From the NCBI GenBank assembly GCA_937927725.1, contig CALBSE010000069.1, positions 68,737 through 132,736 on the forward strand: a stretch of DNA of 64,000 nucleotides. Direction: 5' to 3'. This document shows, in pieces, positions 50,362 to 59,712 of this stretch. The first letter of the stretch is position 1. The number at the start of each line of letters is the position of its first letter. This stretch comes from an uncultured Actinomycetes bacterium. Lineage in GTDB: Bacteria > Actinomycetota > Acidimicrobiia > Acidimicrobiales > Acidimicrobilacustridaceae. A program made the translations under genes and the position numbers. The notes under the pieces were generated by a model that worked only from the letters and a program-made list of their open reading frames with translations, had not been told where the DNA came from and made no database searches.

Positions 50362-51858
50362 TTAGGCCAGTGAGAATTCGCCTGGGTCACCAATGATGAT
50401 CGGCAGCCCAACGGGGTCGGTCTCCATGAAGGTCTGGCCCAGGGAAAGATCCTGGCTTTGTACAACGGTGCGAATTCCGTCCACCTCGACCAACGCAACC
50501 GTGGTCAGTTCTCCCCCACGACCCGGGATAACCGTGGCACCCACGACAACGCCTGCACCCGTGAGATCGGGGTTCACCGGCCGGCGGGCAGTGGCCTGTT
50601 CGGCTTGTTCGCTGACATCAACCGATACAAACGGGGTTCGAGGTTCACGGTTTGACCAGACGGTGACGGCAGGTTTCGTAAGAAGACCACTCACTGCACT
50701 CGTCAGACCAAAAGTTGGATCAGGCGATTCGCGGAGTTTGCGGACCATCGCTGCTGCACCTTGCAGCGCGTAGTTGTTGAACGGTCCGCCCCCGAAGGTC
50801 ATTCCGCCGGTGAGCGTGAGATCGCGCTCGCTCGGAAGACCGATTTCGCGAGCCTGCACTTCCACTGCCGAAGGGAAGCAACTGTAGAGATCAACGGGAC
50901 CAACTTCATCGATCGAGATCGCTGCAGATTCGAGTGCGGTCTTTGACACAAGTTGCGAAGCGGGCCAGCGATGAACATCGGCGCGTTCCGGAAGTGGAAT
51001 CACCGCATTCGACTCGACCATGGCCAATGGAAAGACCCAGGTTGACTCATCGAGACCAAGACGACTGGCGGTTCCTACCGTGGTGAAAATGAGCGCAGCT
51101 GCTTGATCGACATTCCATTGAGAAATAAGCCACTTCGGATATGGGGCAGCAATCATCCGGTTGGATTCAGATGGGAAAGCGATTTCGTCCGACTTCATCG
51201 CGCGCGCATCCCAACCAGCGGGTGCTTCTGCAGCAATTTCAGCAAACCGCTCCCAAAGTTCGCCGAGCGCACGTTGATGCGCGCCGGTTGAGCGACCGAG
51301 TTGATGACGCAGCGCGGATTCGATAATTGCGTACTGATGCGCTGCGGTTGTGAGGTTGCGATCGATCTCGATCTGCGAAATCACCATCTCGCGGGGCGCA
51401 AGGATTTCATCGGGTTCCGCTGCCAAAGCGAGCGCCGGAGCATCAGGGAGAGAGCTGCCAGCTTTACCAGCAACAACTCCCGACCAACGATTTTCGCCAC
51501 CGACCACGACCGCAACATCAATTGCACCTGATCGCACGTCGGTTGCCGCTCGCGCCAACAATGACTGTTGAAGCACGCCGAGTTCACTGCGAATCGTGCG
51601 TGCGTTCGGAGCGCCGATCGCTTCAGCAATCGCTCGACCAGGATCGGTCTCGGTCCAGGTGCCATGAGGCACGAGAACTGCGCCTGTTAGCGCGCCAAGC
51701 GCGTTGCCGGCACCGGTTGACTCCAGCGCAAGCTGGACAGCTTCAATCATGAGGTCTGTGGCCGAGGCCAACTGGAAGTCGGGTCCGTCGCGATGTGCGA
51801 TCTCTGATGCACCGATCACAATTGGCGTTTGCGGGTCAAGAGTTTCGGACAGAGTCAT
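50362..51858 (-). CDS. Thiolase-like protein (type 1, SCP2-thiolase related) without the catalytic cysteine
   Basis: 498 residues from ATG 51858. Thiolase-fold marks are VVVGGENRW and GPVDLYSCFPSAVEVQ with GGMTFGGGPFNNYALQGAA, the pattern of mycobacterial thiolase-like protein 1, which has an extra C-terminal domain. The position of the nucleophilic Cys holds SELGVLQQSLLARA with no Cys, so ordinary thiolysis is unlikely; acyl-CoA binding or a different condensation is possible. It lies 2 bp after the hydrolase gene in a CaiB-hydrolase-thiolase-like operon. Confidence 0.78.
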   Translation of the reverse strand: MTLSETLDPQTPIVIGASEIAHRDGPDFQLASATDLMIEAVQLALESTGAGNALGALTGAVLVPHGTWTETDPGRAIAEAIGAPNARTIRSELGVLQQSLLARAATDVRSGAIDVAVVVGGENRWSGVVAGKAGSSLPDAPALALAAEPDEILAPREMVISQIEIDRNLTTAAHQYAIIESALRHQLGRSTGAHQRALGELWERFAEIAAEAPAGWDARAMKSDEIAFPSESNRMIAAPYPKWLISQWNVDQAAALIFTTVGTASRLGLDESTWVFPLAMVESNAVIPLPERADVHRWPASQLVSKTALESAAISIDEVGPVDLYSCFPSAVEVQAREIGLPSERDLTLTGGMTFGGGPFNNYALQGAAAMVRKLRESPDPTFGLTSAVSGLLTKPAVTVWSNREPRTPFVSVDVSEQAEQATARRPVNPDLTGAGVVVGATVIPGRGGELTTVALVEVDGIRTVVQSQDLSLGQTFMETDPVGLPIIIGDPGEFSLA

Positions 51859-51860
51859 GG

Positions 51861-52841
51861 TCACACTTTCGATTGAAGGGCGGTGAAGAACATGGCAACG
51901 GTGGGATTGAAGAGATCGGCTCTCTCCCACTGCAGAAAATGCCCCGCCCCGGGAAGAACGAGTGGACCGATGCGATCGGTGAACGCGACTTCGCAGCAAT
52001 GAATGAAGTCGGGCCCCACGACTTGGTCGTCAGCACCGTAGAAAAGGAGTGTTGGTACATCCACCGTACGGTCGAGGATCGGAAACTCCTCCGCTGTACG
52101 TCCGTATCCAAGTTGATAGACCGCCCAACCGGCGCGCAGACGAGCTTCGTCTGTCCAAGGTTCGGTCATGAAGTCGATATCGGCATCGCTAAACGTTCCT
52201 GGCGATGCCCATAAGCGCGGTCCGTACATAGCTGCGATCCAGGCACGCCGAAGCGCAGGCGTATTCAACTCCGCAGCAAGAAGATCCGGGTCGCCGCCTT
52301 GCCGACGTCGGTAATCACCTGTCGGCCCATCGGAGATTGCCTTGATCGAACCGATATCGATCCCTGCAGCGATGTACGCGTCGATCACCATTGGAGGAAC
52401 GGTGTCGAAGAAACACAATCCATCGACGAAGCCCTCGAACCGTTGCACCATGTCGACCGCAACGACACCGCCAACGTCGCCGCCAACAACTCCGATGCGT
52501 TGATGACCGAGAATGTCATGCGTGAGTTCGTAGAGGTCCCGACTGTAGGTAACAAGGTCGTAGGTGTCACTTTCAGAAAATCCAGAGTCACCATGACCAC
52601 GAAGGTCGGGAACGATCACTTCAAAGCCAGCGGCGACAAGTGGCTCAATGTTGCGCCACCAAATTCTCTTTGTTTCTGGGTACCCATGGATGAGAAGAAG
52701 CGGATACCCACCGGCACCTTCACGCACATAGGCCAGCTCGACGCCACTCTCGAGTTGTGCTCGGTGAATCGTGAACGCGTCAGAAGCTGGCGTAGGGGGT
52801 TGCGCGGGACGCAAGCGAAGGTCGTAGCCGGTAACGCTCAC
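51861..52841 (-). CDS. Alpha/beta hydrolase of the epoxide-hydrolase/dehalogenase type
   Basis: 326 residues. Oxyanion HGYPE (52-56), nucleophile elbow VVGGDVGG with Asp122, acid Asp in GADDQVV, and His in GAGHFLQWE near 301. An Asp nucleophile with HGYPE fits epoxide hydrolases and haloacid/haloalkane-type enzymes rather than esterases. No signal peptide. It overlaps the CaiB-like gene by 4 bp and lies 2 bp from the thiolase-like gene, so it acts in the same pathway, perhaps opening an epoxide. Confidence 0.8.
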   Translation of the reverse strand: MSVTGYDLRLRPAQPPTPASDAFTIHRAQLESGVELAYVREGAGGYPLLLIHGYPETKRIWWRNIEPLVAAGFEVIVPDLRGHGDSGFSESDTYDLVTYSRDLYELTHDILGHQRIGVVGGDVGGVVAVDMVQRFEGFVDGLCFFDTVPPMVIDAYIAAGIDIGSIKAISDGPTGDYRRRQGGDPDLLAAELNTPALRRAWIAAMYGPRLWASPGTFSDADIDFMTEPWTDEARLRAGWAVYQLGYGRTAEEFPILDRTVDVPTLLFYGADDQVVGPDFIHCCEVAFTDRIGPLVLPGAGHFLQWERADLFNPTVAMFFTALQSKV

Positions 52842-54043
52842 GCCACTGTTCCCGCGTCGAACATTGCATCGATTTCCGCGTCGCTACGACCCATTGACAA
52901 GAGAACTTCGCGAGTGTGTTGCCCGAGTTCGGGGGCACCCGACCGCGCTTGCCACGGTGTTCCATAAAAATCTGACGGGCTCGCAATTCGCATCGCTGAA
53001 CCGTTTGCTTCTGGAACTTCAACAAATGCCCCAGCAGCATGAACCTGTTCATCGATCAGCACATCGTCAATGTCGTTTACCGGCGCCCAGAACATATCGG
53101 GTTCCGTATCGAAGATTTCGGCCCACTCATCGCGTGACTTTGTCGCGAAGATGCCATCGAGTTCAGCGATCAATTCACGCGCGTTTTCGCGACGACCAAG
53201 CGGAGTTGAGTAGGGACCGTCGTCGATCCATTCGGGGTGGCCAACAACGCGACACAACGGAGGCCAATGACGATGTGCTTCTTGACCGATGAGCCAGATC
53301 TTCTTTCCGTCCCCGCAGGTGTAGTTGTTCATGGCGGGGTTGCCCATCGTTTCGCGAGCGCCAATTCCGATGTGATCTCCCCACCCGAGCGTGATCGAAA
53401 GATCAAAACCGATGGTGTAGACGCCTTGACGCACAAGTGACGTCGATACCAACTGTCCCTTGCCTGTGCGCTCGCGACTGAACAACGCTGCACAAACAGC
53501 AGCCGATGCAGAACTTCCCGTTGGATGGTCGCCCATGCCGCCGCGTTGGAACGGAAGCGGACCGTCGGGGGTTTGCAGAAGCGACGCAACGCCGGACCGA
53601 GCCCAGAATCCACCGATGTCGTACGCGGGTCGCGCCGCATCGGGACCTTCCATTCCGTAGCCAGTTATGAGCTGATACACGAGGCGCGGGTTACGAGCCA
53701 TGACCTCGTCGGGACCAAGACCCCAGCGTTCGAGAGCGGCGCGTCGCAAGTTCGTCACAAAGACATCGGCATCGTCGAGAAGCTCGAGCGCGAGTGCCTG
53801 ACCTTCCGGGGTTCGCAGATCGATCGCAACCGACTTCTTCGAGCGATTGTCCATTTCGAACACTGGATTGTCCGGCATCATCGTGCCGAACAGGGCTTGA
53901 TAGGTCCGCGCCGGATCACCGCCTCCTGGTGGTTCCAGTTTGATGACGTCTGCACCCCAGTCGGCGAGGATGCCGGCACAAGCTGGGCCGGCCACCCACA
54001 TGCCAAGTTCGACGACTTTCACACCTTCTAATGGTCCGGACAC
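52838..54043 (-). CDS. Family III (CaiB/BaiF) CoA-transferase
   Basis: 401 residues from GTG 54043, chosen because AAGGAG lies 7 nt upstream and the protein then begins GPLEGVKVVELG, as in the family; an ATG at 54106 lacks a site. Catalytic Asp is Asp142 in AYDIGGFWARSG. WGADVIKLEPP and NRSKKSVAIDL are also typical. It moves CoA between carboxylic acids. First gene of an operon with the epoxide-hydrolase-type and thiolase-like genes. In bile-acid biology BaiF/BaiK are of this family; the substrate here is not known. Confidence 0.83.
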   Translation of the reverse strand: MSGPLEGVKVVELGMWVAGPACAGILADWGADVIKLEPPGGGDPARTYQALFGTMMPDNPVFEMDNRSKKSVAIDLRTPEGQALALELLDDADVFVTNLRRAALERWGLGPDEVMARNPRLVYQLITGYGMEGPDAARPAYDIGGFWARSGVASLLQTPDGPLPFQRGGMGDHPTGSSASAAVCAALFSRERTGKGQLVSTSLVRQGVYTIGFDLSITLGWGDHIGIGARETMGNPAMNNYTCGDGKKIWLIGQEAHRHWPPLCRVVGHPEWIDDGPYSTPLGRRENARELIAELDGIFATKSRDEWAEIFDTEPDMFWAPVNDIDDVLIDEQVHAAGAFVEVPEANGSAMRIASPSDFYGTPWQARSGAPELGQHTREVLLSMGRSDAEIDAMFDAGTVA

Positions 54044-54161
54044 GCCCCACTCCTTCTCTGTCTCCCGAGAGCGTGGCACATCACTAGGGTCCCCGGCCTC
54101 GAGCAACCCGGTTACTACCGTTCCGCAAGGCGAATTTGCCCTTTAACCCCCCGGAGGAACC

Positions 54162-54854
54162 ATGCGTTCACAATCAGCGCGCCGAATTCTCGGCGTCGCC
54201 GTTCTCTCACTTGCAGTCGTTGTCGGCATTGCTGGCTGCAGTAGCGACAAGAAATCGAGCGCCACGAGCACGACCACCACAACAGCGTCCGCACCGACCA
54301 CTTCGGGCGTCAAGCCCGTGAGCACCCTGACCAAGGCTGACATCGTGCAGATGCAGGAATGGCTCGACGCTGTTGGCTGCGACGTTGGCAACAACGACGG
54401 AATCATTGGCCCGTTGACGATTGCGACCCTCAAAGCCTTCCAGAAGGGCGCGGGTCTCACCGTTGACGGCACCTACGGCCCAAAGACCAAAGCCGCTCTT
54501 TCTGCCGACGCGCAGGCCAAGAAGCAGGTCTGCGTCGTGCCGACACCTACACCTCCCCCAGTTGGCCCGACAGGCTCTGTTGCTCCGTGTACCGCTGCGG
54601 CAATTACTTCCGGTCTTGACGCGGCGATGACTGCAGGCGACACCGTGAAGGTCAATGGCTTCGGCTGCGACTCAGGTTGGGCGTACGCGTGGGCAACGCT
54701 GACTCCCCCGGCTTCGAGCGGCGCTCCTGACATCGCCGTCACTGACGTTCTCGCATCGCGAGATGGCAAGTGGGTCAGCCAAGACCGCGGGGTTGTCTGC
54801 CAGCAGGGCAAGCTCCCCTCAGTGATCTACACCAACGGTTGCATGTCGAACTGA
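54162..54854 (+). CDS. Peptidoglycan-binding lipoprotein
   Basis: Exported lipoprotein of 230 residues. Signal peptide ends at lipobox GIAGC (Cys26), followed by a Thr/Ser linker. A PG_binding_1 domain lies at about 57-115 (MQEWLDAVGCDVGNNDGIIG and FQKGAGLTVDGTYGPKTKAAL). The C-terminal domain of about 90 residues with four Cys is unassigned. ATG follows GGAGGAACC. Monocistronic, with a TTCG-loop terminator. Divergent from the CaiB operon. Confidence 0.85.
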   Translation: MRSQSARRILGVAVLSLAVVVGIAGCSSDKKSSATSTTTTTASAPTTSGVKPVSTLTKADIVQMQEWLDAVGCDVGNNDGIIGPLTIATLKAFQKGAGLTVDGTYGPKTKAALSADAQAKKQVCVVPTPTPPPVGPTGSVAPCTAAAITSGLDAAMTAGDTVKVNGFGCDSGWAYAWATLTPPASSGAPDIAVTDVLASRDGKWVSQDRGVVCQQGKLPSVIYTNGCMSN

Positions 54855-54876
54855 TCTGAAATCTTTTGATTGCATT

Positions 54877-54904
54877 CGATGCCCGCCCTTCGGGGCGGGC
54901 ATCG
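54877..54904. terminator. TTCG-loop terminator between convergent genes
   Basis: Twelve-bp stem CGATGCCCGCCC / GGGCGGGCATCG closed by a TTCG tetraloop, 23 bp after the lipoprotein stop and 6 bp from the stop of the esterase on the other strand. Confidence 0.85.
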
Positions 54905-54909
54905 TCGCG

Positions 54910-55866
54910 TTAGGAGGCAAGTCTGCGCGCAAACCAGTCGAACTGTGCCGTGGCCCATGCTGTCGTGATGCCGCAAGGAAATGCTTGGAAACCGTGAGGC
55001 ATCTCGGGAGCAACAAAAAGTTCAACCTCATTGCCGGCTGCAGCCCAACGCGGTGCAAGCATCAGTGTGTCGTCGAGCAGGTGGTCGGCAGTGCCGACAC
55101 TCAAGAACGCAGGGCACAAGTCATGAAGGTCAGCAAAAAGCGGGGAAACTTCGGGAGAGCGTCGCTCTTCGATCGTCATTCCCGGCAAATAGCAGTCACC
55201 GAACATTGCCATCCCTTCAGGGGTGAGCATGTCAGGGGCATTCAGCACCCGAAGACCGCGCTGACTTGGTGAGCGACCCCAATCGTGCACCCCAAACACG
55301 AGATTCGCGCCGACGAGATGTTCGATCGCGTCCAACTCATCACGCAATCGCAGCGCAACGGCCGCGGCCATGTATCCGCCCGCCGATTCACCACCGACGA
55401 TGACGCGGTCAGATCCGAACTCGCTTTGTCCGTTTTCGATGAGCCACTTTGCAACCGCGATTCCATCATCGGGTCCAGCCGGAAAAGGATGTTCGGGAGC
55501 TTTGCGATAACCGACGGAAACAACGGCCATTCCAAACCGGCGACAGAGATCGAGGTTTGAACTGTCGCTCATTTCCGGTGCGCCGATGACCATCCCGCCT
55601 CCGTGAAAGTGGAGGTAAATCGCGGTGGCCGGACCGTCGGGGACGAAGGTTCGGCACGGCACTCCAGCGATGTCACGCACGATCGCTTCTGGCACGGGCG
55701 AATACATGCGCTCGAACGAACGACGCATGTGCTGGGCGGCTCCGAGAAGGTCCTTGGGCGGTTCGCCATCGCCTGCAAAAGCTTCGGCGACGAACGCCAT
55801 TCCTGCATCCACCACAGCGCGCGCTTCTGGCCGCATGGCCTCGATGTCGTCACTCCAAAGTTGCAT
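54910..55866 (-). CDS. Hormone-sensitive-lipase-family esterase
   Basis: Alpha/beta hydrolase of 318 residues. Oxyanion HGGG (88-91), nucleophile GESAGG with Ser161, acid Asp in SVGTADHLLDD, and His in MPHGFQ near 290. This is the HSL/carboxylesterase group that cleaves short acyl esters. No signal peptide, so cytoplasmic. ATG follows GAGGGGGACTC. Neighbours give no pathway link; an ester from lipid or steroid conjugates is possible. Confidence 0.84.
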   Translation of the reverse strand: MQLWSDDIEAMRPEARAVVDAGMAFVAEAFAGDGEPPKDLLGAAQHMRRSFERMYSPVPEAIVRDIAGVPCRTFVPDGPATAIYLHFHGGGMVIGAPEMSDSSNLDLCRRFGMAVVSVGYRKAPEHPFPAGPDDGIAVAKWLIENGQSEFGSDRVIVGGESAGGYMAAAVALRLRDELDAIEHLVGANLVFGVHDWGRSPSQRGLRVLNAPDMLTPEGMAMFGDCYLPGMTIEERRSPEVSPLFADLHDLCPAFLSVGTADHLLDDTLMLAPRWAAAGNEVELFVAPEMPHGFQAFPCGITTAWATAQFDWFARRLAS

Positions 55867-55927
55867 GAGTCCCCCTCATCGGTTTTGTTCACCATAGAAC
55901 GAACCAAATCCAACTGCGCTCAACCGC

Positions 55928-55933
55928 TACGGT
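55928..55933 (+). promoter_or_regulatory. Leaderless -10 element of the methyltransferase gene
   Basis: TACGGT, 7 nt, then ATG at 55941; no Shine-Dalgarno. Confidence 0.5.
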
Positions 55934-55940
55934 CGAGTGC

Positions 55941-56558
55941 ATGGGTTTCTACAGCACGCAGATCGTTCCCCGTTTCATTGACAAAATGTGCGGCACCTCC
56001 GCTATGCAACAGGGCCGCGACGCCGTCGCCGCTGGCCTGTCGGGAACGATCGTGGAAATCGGATTCGGCTCAGGGCTCAATGTTGCAAGTTACCCGCCCG
56101 AGATCGACCTGGTCTATGCCGTTGAACCAGCGTTAACTGCCCGCAAAATTGCGGTGCCGCGTATTGCCGCCTCGCCTATTCCCATCCAGTACGCGGGCCT
56201 GCGCGGCGAAACGCTCGCACTTGACGACAACTCCTGCGACGGCGCGCTGTGCACGTTCACGCTCTGCACGATTCCCGGGGTTGAACAGGCACTCGCCGAA
56301 CTCCGCCGAGTGCTCAAGCCCGGCGGCCGTTTCCACTTTCTCGAACATGGACTCGCCCCCGATGCAAAAACGCGAACGTGGCAGCGCCGCCTCGATCCCC
56401 TTGAAAAGCGACTCGCCGATGGTTGCCACCTCACCCGGGACCCAGTGGAACTCGTCAAAGCCGCTGGCTTCGAACTCGAATTCGTTCATAGCGAATATAC
56501 GAAGGGCCCGAAACCTTGGGTCTTCATGACGTTCGCCCAAGCCATCAATCCCGCATGA
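55941..56558 (+). CDS. SAM-dependent class I methyltransferase
   Basis: 205 residues. Motif I is VEIGFGSGLNVA (about 38-49), the acidic end of beta-2 is AVEPA, motif IV region is DGALCTFTLCTI, and RVLKPGGRFHFLEHG is post-motif II. This is the UbiE/Methyltransferase_11 group. The N-terminus FYSTQIVPRFIDKM is typical of a set of actinobacterial lipid or small-molecule methyltransferases related to phospholipid methylases. It has its own leaderless promoter. Substrate unknown. Confidence 0.8.
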   Translation: MGFYSTQIVPRFIDKMCGTSAMQQGRDAVAAGLSGTIVEIGFGSGLNVASYPPEIDLVYAVEPALTARKIAVPRIAASPIPIQYAGLRGETLALDDNSCDGALCTFTLCTIPGVEQALAELRRVLKPGGRFHFLEHGLAPDAKTRTWQRRLDPLEKRLADGCHLTRDPVELVKAAGFELEFVHSEYTKGPKPWVFMTFAQAINPA

Positions 56559-56643
56559 CGTGACCCTGCGATGCCTTGAATCTCAAGCATTTCTAAAGGT
56601 TTTCTTTACACGAATCAGCAGGTGACTCTGGCACGGTCACCTT

Positions 56644-58323
56644 ATGACCGATTGTCAACACCAGGCAGAGGCGTACGAGGCGCATTCTTCTCGCAGGGAC
56701 GACGCAGAGTCGCCCACCTCAACCAAAAGAGTGGCGGCGTCTCGCAGATTCGATCGACGTACTGCGTTGTTTGGTGCAGGCGCTGCGGCCCTCGCCGCGA
56801 CCGCCGCAGCCTGCACAACTGCCTCGGCCCCGGAAACTCCCGTTAGGCCAGTTCCAGTAGCGCCGACCACCCTTCCGGCGACTGCAGCAACTCCGCCGAG
56901 TTCCGAGTCTGGCGAAACTCAGGCTCACATACTGCACGTTGCCCGGCGTCTGAGTTTTGGCCCAACGCCGCAACTTCTCGACGCGATTCAGGCCGCCGGA
57001 ACAACTTCGTGGATCGATCAACAACTGGCATGGGAGTCCATCGACGATTCTGCGATGGACGGAATTCTTGCGTCGTACCCACGAGCACTGATGACTGCAA
57101 CAGAAATCTCTGCCAACCTCGACCAAAAGCGAACTCGGCAGGAAATGGCTGCAGCGACGGTTGCCCGCGCGATTTGGGGAAAGCGGCAACTTCACGAGTT
57201 GCTCGTCGACTTTTGGTCCAACCACCTAAACGTCAACATCAATCACGATGCGACCACGCGCCACAAGCCCACAGACGACCGCGATGTAATTCGACGCTAT
57301 GCAACTGGTCGGTTCGCCGACATGCTCGTTGCATCTGCGAAATCCCCAGCGATGCTGCTCTATCTCGATCAAGCGTTGTCGCGAGCCGATGGCGGCAGAC
57401 TTCCAATCGAAAACTACGCAAGAGAGATGCTCGAACTTCACACCGTCGGCATCGATGGCGGCTACGACGAAGCAGATGTCAAGGAAGTCGCTTACCTGCT
57501 TTCGGGTTGGGGAATCGCCAATCGCAACGACGGTGGATTCCAGTTCCGCCCGCAGTGGCACAACATGGGTCCACTGGCGACCGGCGGCGACGTTCTTGGT
57601 TGGCGACCAAATGGGCTCACCGGAGTTGCTGCGGGCGAATCTCTTCTCGTCTACCTCGCTCGCCACGAGAAGACCGCAACTCGACTTGCCTACAAACTCG
57701 CCGTTCGATTTATCGGCGAACACGTTCAACCAACCGATGGCGTCGTCAGTTCCGCCGCTCAGGCGTACACAGCGAATGACACTGCAATCGCACCGATGGT
57801 TCGGTCGTTACTTCTTTCCCCCGAATTCCGAGCATCTTCCGGTCGCAAGATGCGTCGCCCGATTGAGTATTTCGCCAGCATTCTTCGGTCGGTGCAGTTG
57901 CAATGGGATCCAGCTCGTGCGACCAACCTCTCGAGCACAGTGTTGTCCCAACTTTCACTCCTTGGCCAAGTACCGCTGGCCTGGGAGACGCCTGACGGCT
58001 ACCCCGACTTCGACGCTCACTGGACAACTGCTGGAGCAATGGTCGCTCGTTGGAATCTGGCAACGCTTGGTTCAAACAGTTTCGGCGCTCCTTCACCACA
58101 GTTCGATGCGAACCGCATCCTCGGCACACCTGCGCCCGCGACTGTCGGCGATGCAATTGATCGTGCAGCGATTGCAATTCTCGGAGAACCACTTGAAGCA
58201 AGTTCGCGCGCGGCAATTCTCTCGGCCTCAGGCCAAACAAGCACGACGCCATGGAAGACCACCTCAAACGCGCGGGCGGTTATCGCCTACGTCCTTCAAA
58301 CCCCTCAAAACCAGATTCGATGA
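56644..58323 (+). CDS. DUF1800 protein, Tat-exported lipoprotein
   Basis: 559 residues. Tat signal with twin Arg at 38-39 (DRRTALFGAGAAALAATA) and a lipobox-like AAAC (Cys57), then a Pro/Thr linker and the DUF1800 domain: HVARRLSFGPTPQLLDAI, FWSNHLNVN, YAREMLELHTVGIDGGY and DVKEVAYLLSGWG. The family is of unknown function and is often encoded with DUF1501 proteins. The TGA overlaps the DUF1501 start by 4 bp (ATGA). Start chosen at ATG 56644; no clear ribosome site is seen. Confidence 0.82.
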   Translation: MTDCQHQAEAYEAHSSRRDDAESPTSTKRVAASRRFDRRTALFGAGAAALAATAAACTTASAPETPVRPVPVAPTTLPATAATPPSSESGETQAHILHVARRLSFGPTPQLLDAIQAAGTTSWIDQQLAWESIDDSAMDGILASYPRALMTATEISANLDQKRTRQEMAAATVARAIWGKRQLHELLVDFWSNHLNVNINHDATTRHKPTDDRDVIRRYATGRFADMLVASAKSPAMLLYLDQALSRADGGRLPIENYAREMLELHTVGIDGGYDEADVKEVAYLLSGWGIANRNDGGFQFRPQWHNMGPLATGGDVLGWRPNGLTGVAAGESLLVYLARHEKTATRLAYKLAVRFIGEHVQPTDGVVSSAAQAYTANDTAIAPMVRSLLLSPEFRASSGRKMRRPIEYFASILRSVQLQWDPARATNLSSTVLSQLSLLGQVPLAWETPDGYPDFDAHWTTAGAMVARWNLATLGSNSFGAPSPQFDANRILGTPAPATVGDAIDRAAIAILGEPLEASSRAAILSASGQTSTTPWKTTSNARAVIAYVLQTPQNQIR

Positions 58324-59645
58324 TCAACATGACCAACGACGCTGCAGATTTGCCATCCACGGAACTCGATGCCGCAGTCGGTGTTCCACTTCTCGGTCAG
58401 ATGGACCGACGTCGCTTTCTCACTGTTTCAGGAGTTGGGGCTGCCACCATCGCCGCTACTGCCTACTTTCGTCCTTCGATCTTCTTCGGCCAGGCGAATG
58501 CCGCGGTGAATCAAAGCTCGACAACGATGAACAACATCATCGTCAATATCTTCTTGCGAGGTGCTGCAGATGGACTTTCATTTCTGAGCCCACTCGACGA
58601 CCGCACCTATCAATCACTTCGGCCGGGTGTCGCCATTCCGGACGCTTCTGCCCTTGCTGTAGACAATCAGTTCGGGTTGCATCCGGCCGCGGCACGCATC
58701 AAAGCACTCTTTGATTCCGGACACGCCGCATTCATTCCCGCTGCCGGTTCACCCAACAACAACCGATCCCATTTCTCGGCTCAAGCGATGATGGACAAAG
58801 GTTCATCCAACGATCCCAGTCTCAGAACCGGCTGGCTTGGTCGTTACTTCGCAGCGACGTCGGGGGCATCAGACGACGCGTTGCGCGGCGTCTCAGTCGG
58901 CAATGGACTCCAACCCTCGCTGCGCGGATCCGACGCCATGGCCACCCCGAATCTGCAATCCCTCTCGCTTTCCAGCGCGGGATCCGGCGCATCTTCAAAC
59001 CAGATTCAGACGGCACTTCGTGCCACGTATCCCGCGGCACCGAATGAACTGCTCAGAGCCCAAGGGGCAGCAGCCATGGACATCGTTGCCGAGATCGCCC
59101 CGGTCGCCGCAACGTCAGCTGCTCCGGCGGGTTGGCCAACCGGGTTCGGAGCTGCGCTTTGGCCGATCGCCAAACTCATCGCTGCTGGCTACCCGATCGA
59201 AATCGCAACAGCAGACCTCGGCGGATGGGACGAGCACGACGCGATGGGTTCAGCAACCGACCCCAATGGAAATCAGCACAAGTTGGTCGCCGGACTCGAT
59301 GCGGCCCTCGGAGCATTTTTCGACTTCATTGGCGGCGCCGCTGCTCGCACCACCGTCATCATCACGACCGAATTCGGCCGACGCATTGCCATCAACGGAT
59401 CAGGGGGAACTGATCACGGTCGAGGGATGGTCATGATGGTTCTCGGCGCAGGCGTGAATCCGGGCGTTCACGGCCAATGGCCTGGCCTTGTCGACACCGA
59501 CAATGGCGATGTGAAAGTCATGAACGATTTCCGCAAGGTCTATGCCGAAGTTCTTGGCCGTCGCCTGCGCACGACAAACCTCGCGTCAGTGTTCCCCGAC
59601 TTTGACACCTCCGAATCGAATTGGCTCGGCGTGACGCAGGCATAG
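58320..59645 (+). CDS. DUF1501 protein, Tat-exported
   Basis: 441 residues from ATG 58320, overlapping the DUF1800 stop by 4 bp. Tat signal with RR at 31-32 (MDRRRFLTVSGVGAA) and hydrophobic stretch to AAV. DUF1501 belongs to the alkaline-phosphatase/sulfatase superfamily; visible segments are FLRGAADGLSF, NNRSHFSAQAMM, DLGGWDEHD, TTEFGRR and GTDHGRG, with Asp/His typical of a metal site. It probably forms an exported complex with the DUF1800 protein. Function unknown. Confidence 0.83.
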   Translation: MINMTNDAADLPSTELDAAVGVPLLGQMDRRRFLTVSGVGAATIAATAYFRPSIFFGQANAAVNQSSTTMNNIIVNIFLRGAADGLSFLSPLDDRTYQSLRPGVAIPDASALAVDNQFGLHPAAARIKALFDSGHAAFIPAAGSPNNNRSHFSAQAMMDKGSSNDPSLRTGWLGRYFAATSGASDDALRGVSVGNGLQPSLRGSDAMATPNLQSLSLSSAGSGASSNQIQTALRATYPAAPNELLRAQGAAAMDIVAEIAPVAATSAAPAGWPTGFGAALWPIAKLIAAGYPIEIATADLGGWDEHDAMGSATDPNGNQHKLVAGLDAALGAFFDFIGGAAARTTVIITTEFGRRIAINGSGGTDHGRGMVMMVLGAGVNPGVHGQWPGLVDTDNGDVKVMNDFRKVYAEVLGRRLRTTNLASVFPDFDTSESNWLGVTQA

Positions 59646-59652
59646 CAAACGC

Positions 59653-59686
59653 AAAGGAGGCCCGGGCGAATGCCCGGGCCTCCTTT
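59653..59686. terminator. Bidirectional terminator between DUF1501 gene and nrdJ
   Basis: Fifteen-bp perfect stem (AAAGGAGGCCCGGGC and complement) with a 4-nt loop, 7 bp after the DUF1501 stop. Its A/T ends serve either strand. The GGCCCGGGC core matches the terminator at 20477. Confidence 0.88.
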
Positions 59687-59712
59687 CAAACTGCGTTGTG
59701 CGTTTGCGGAAC

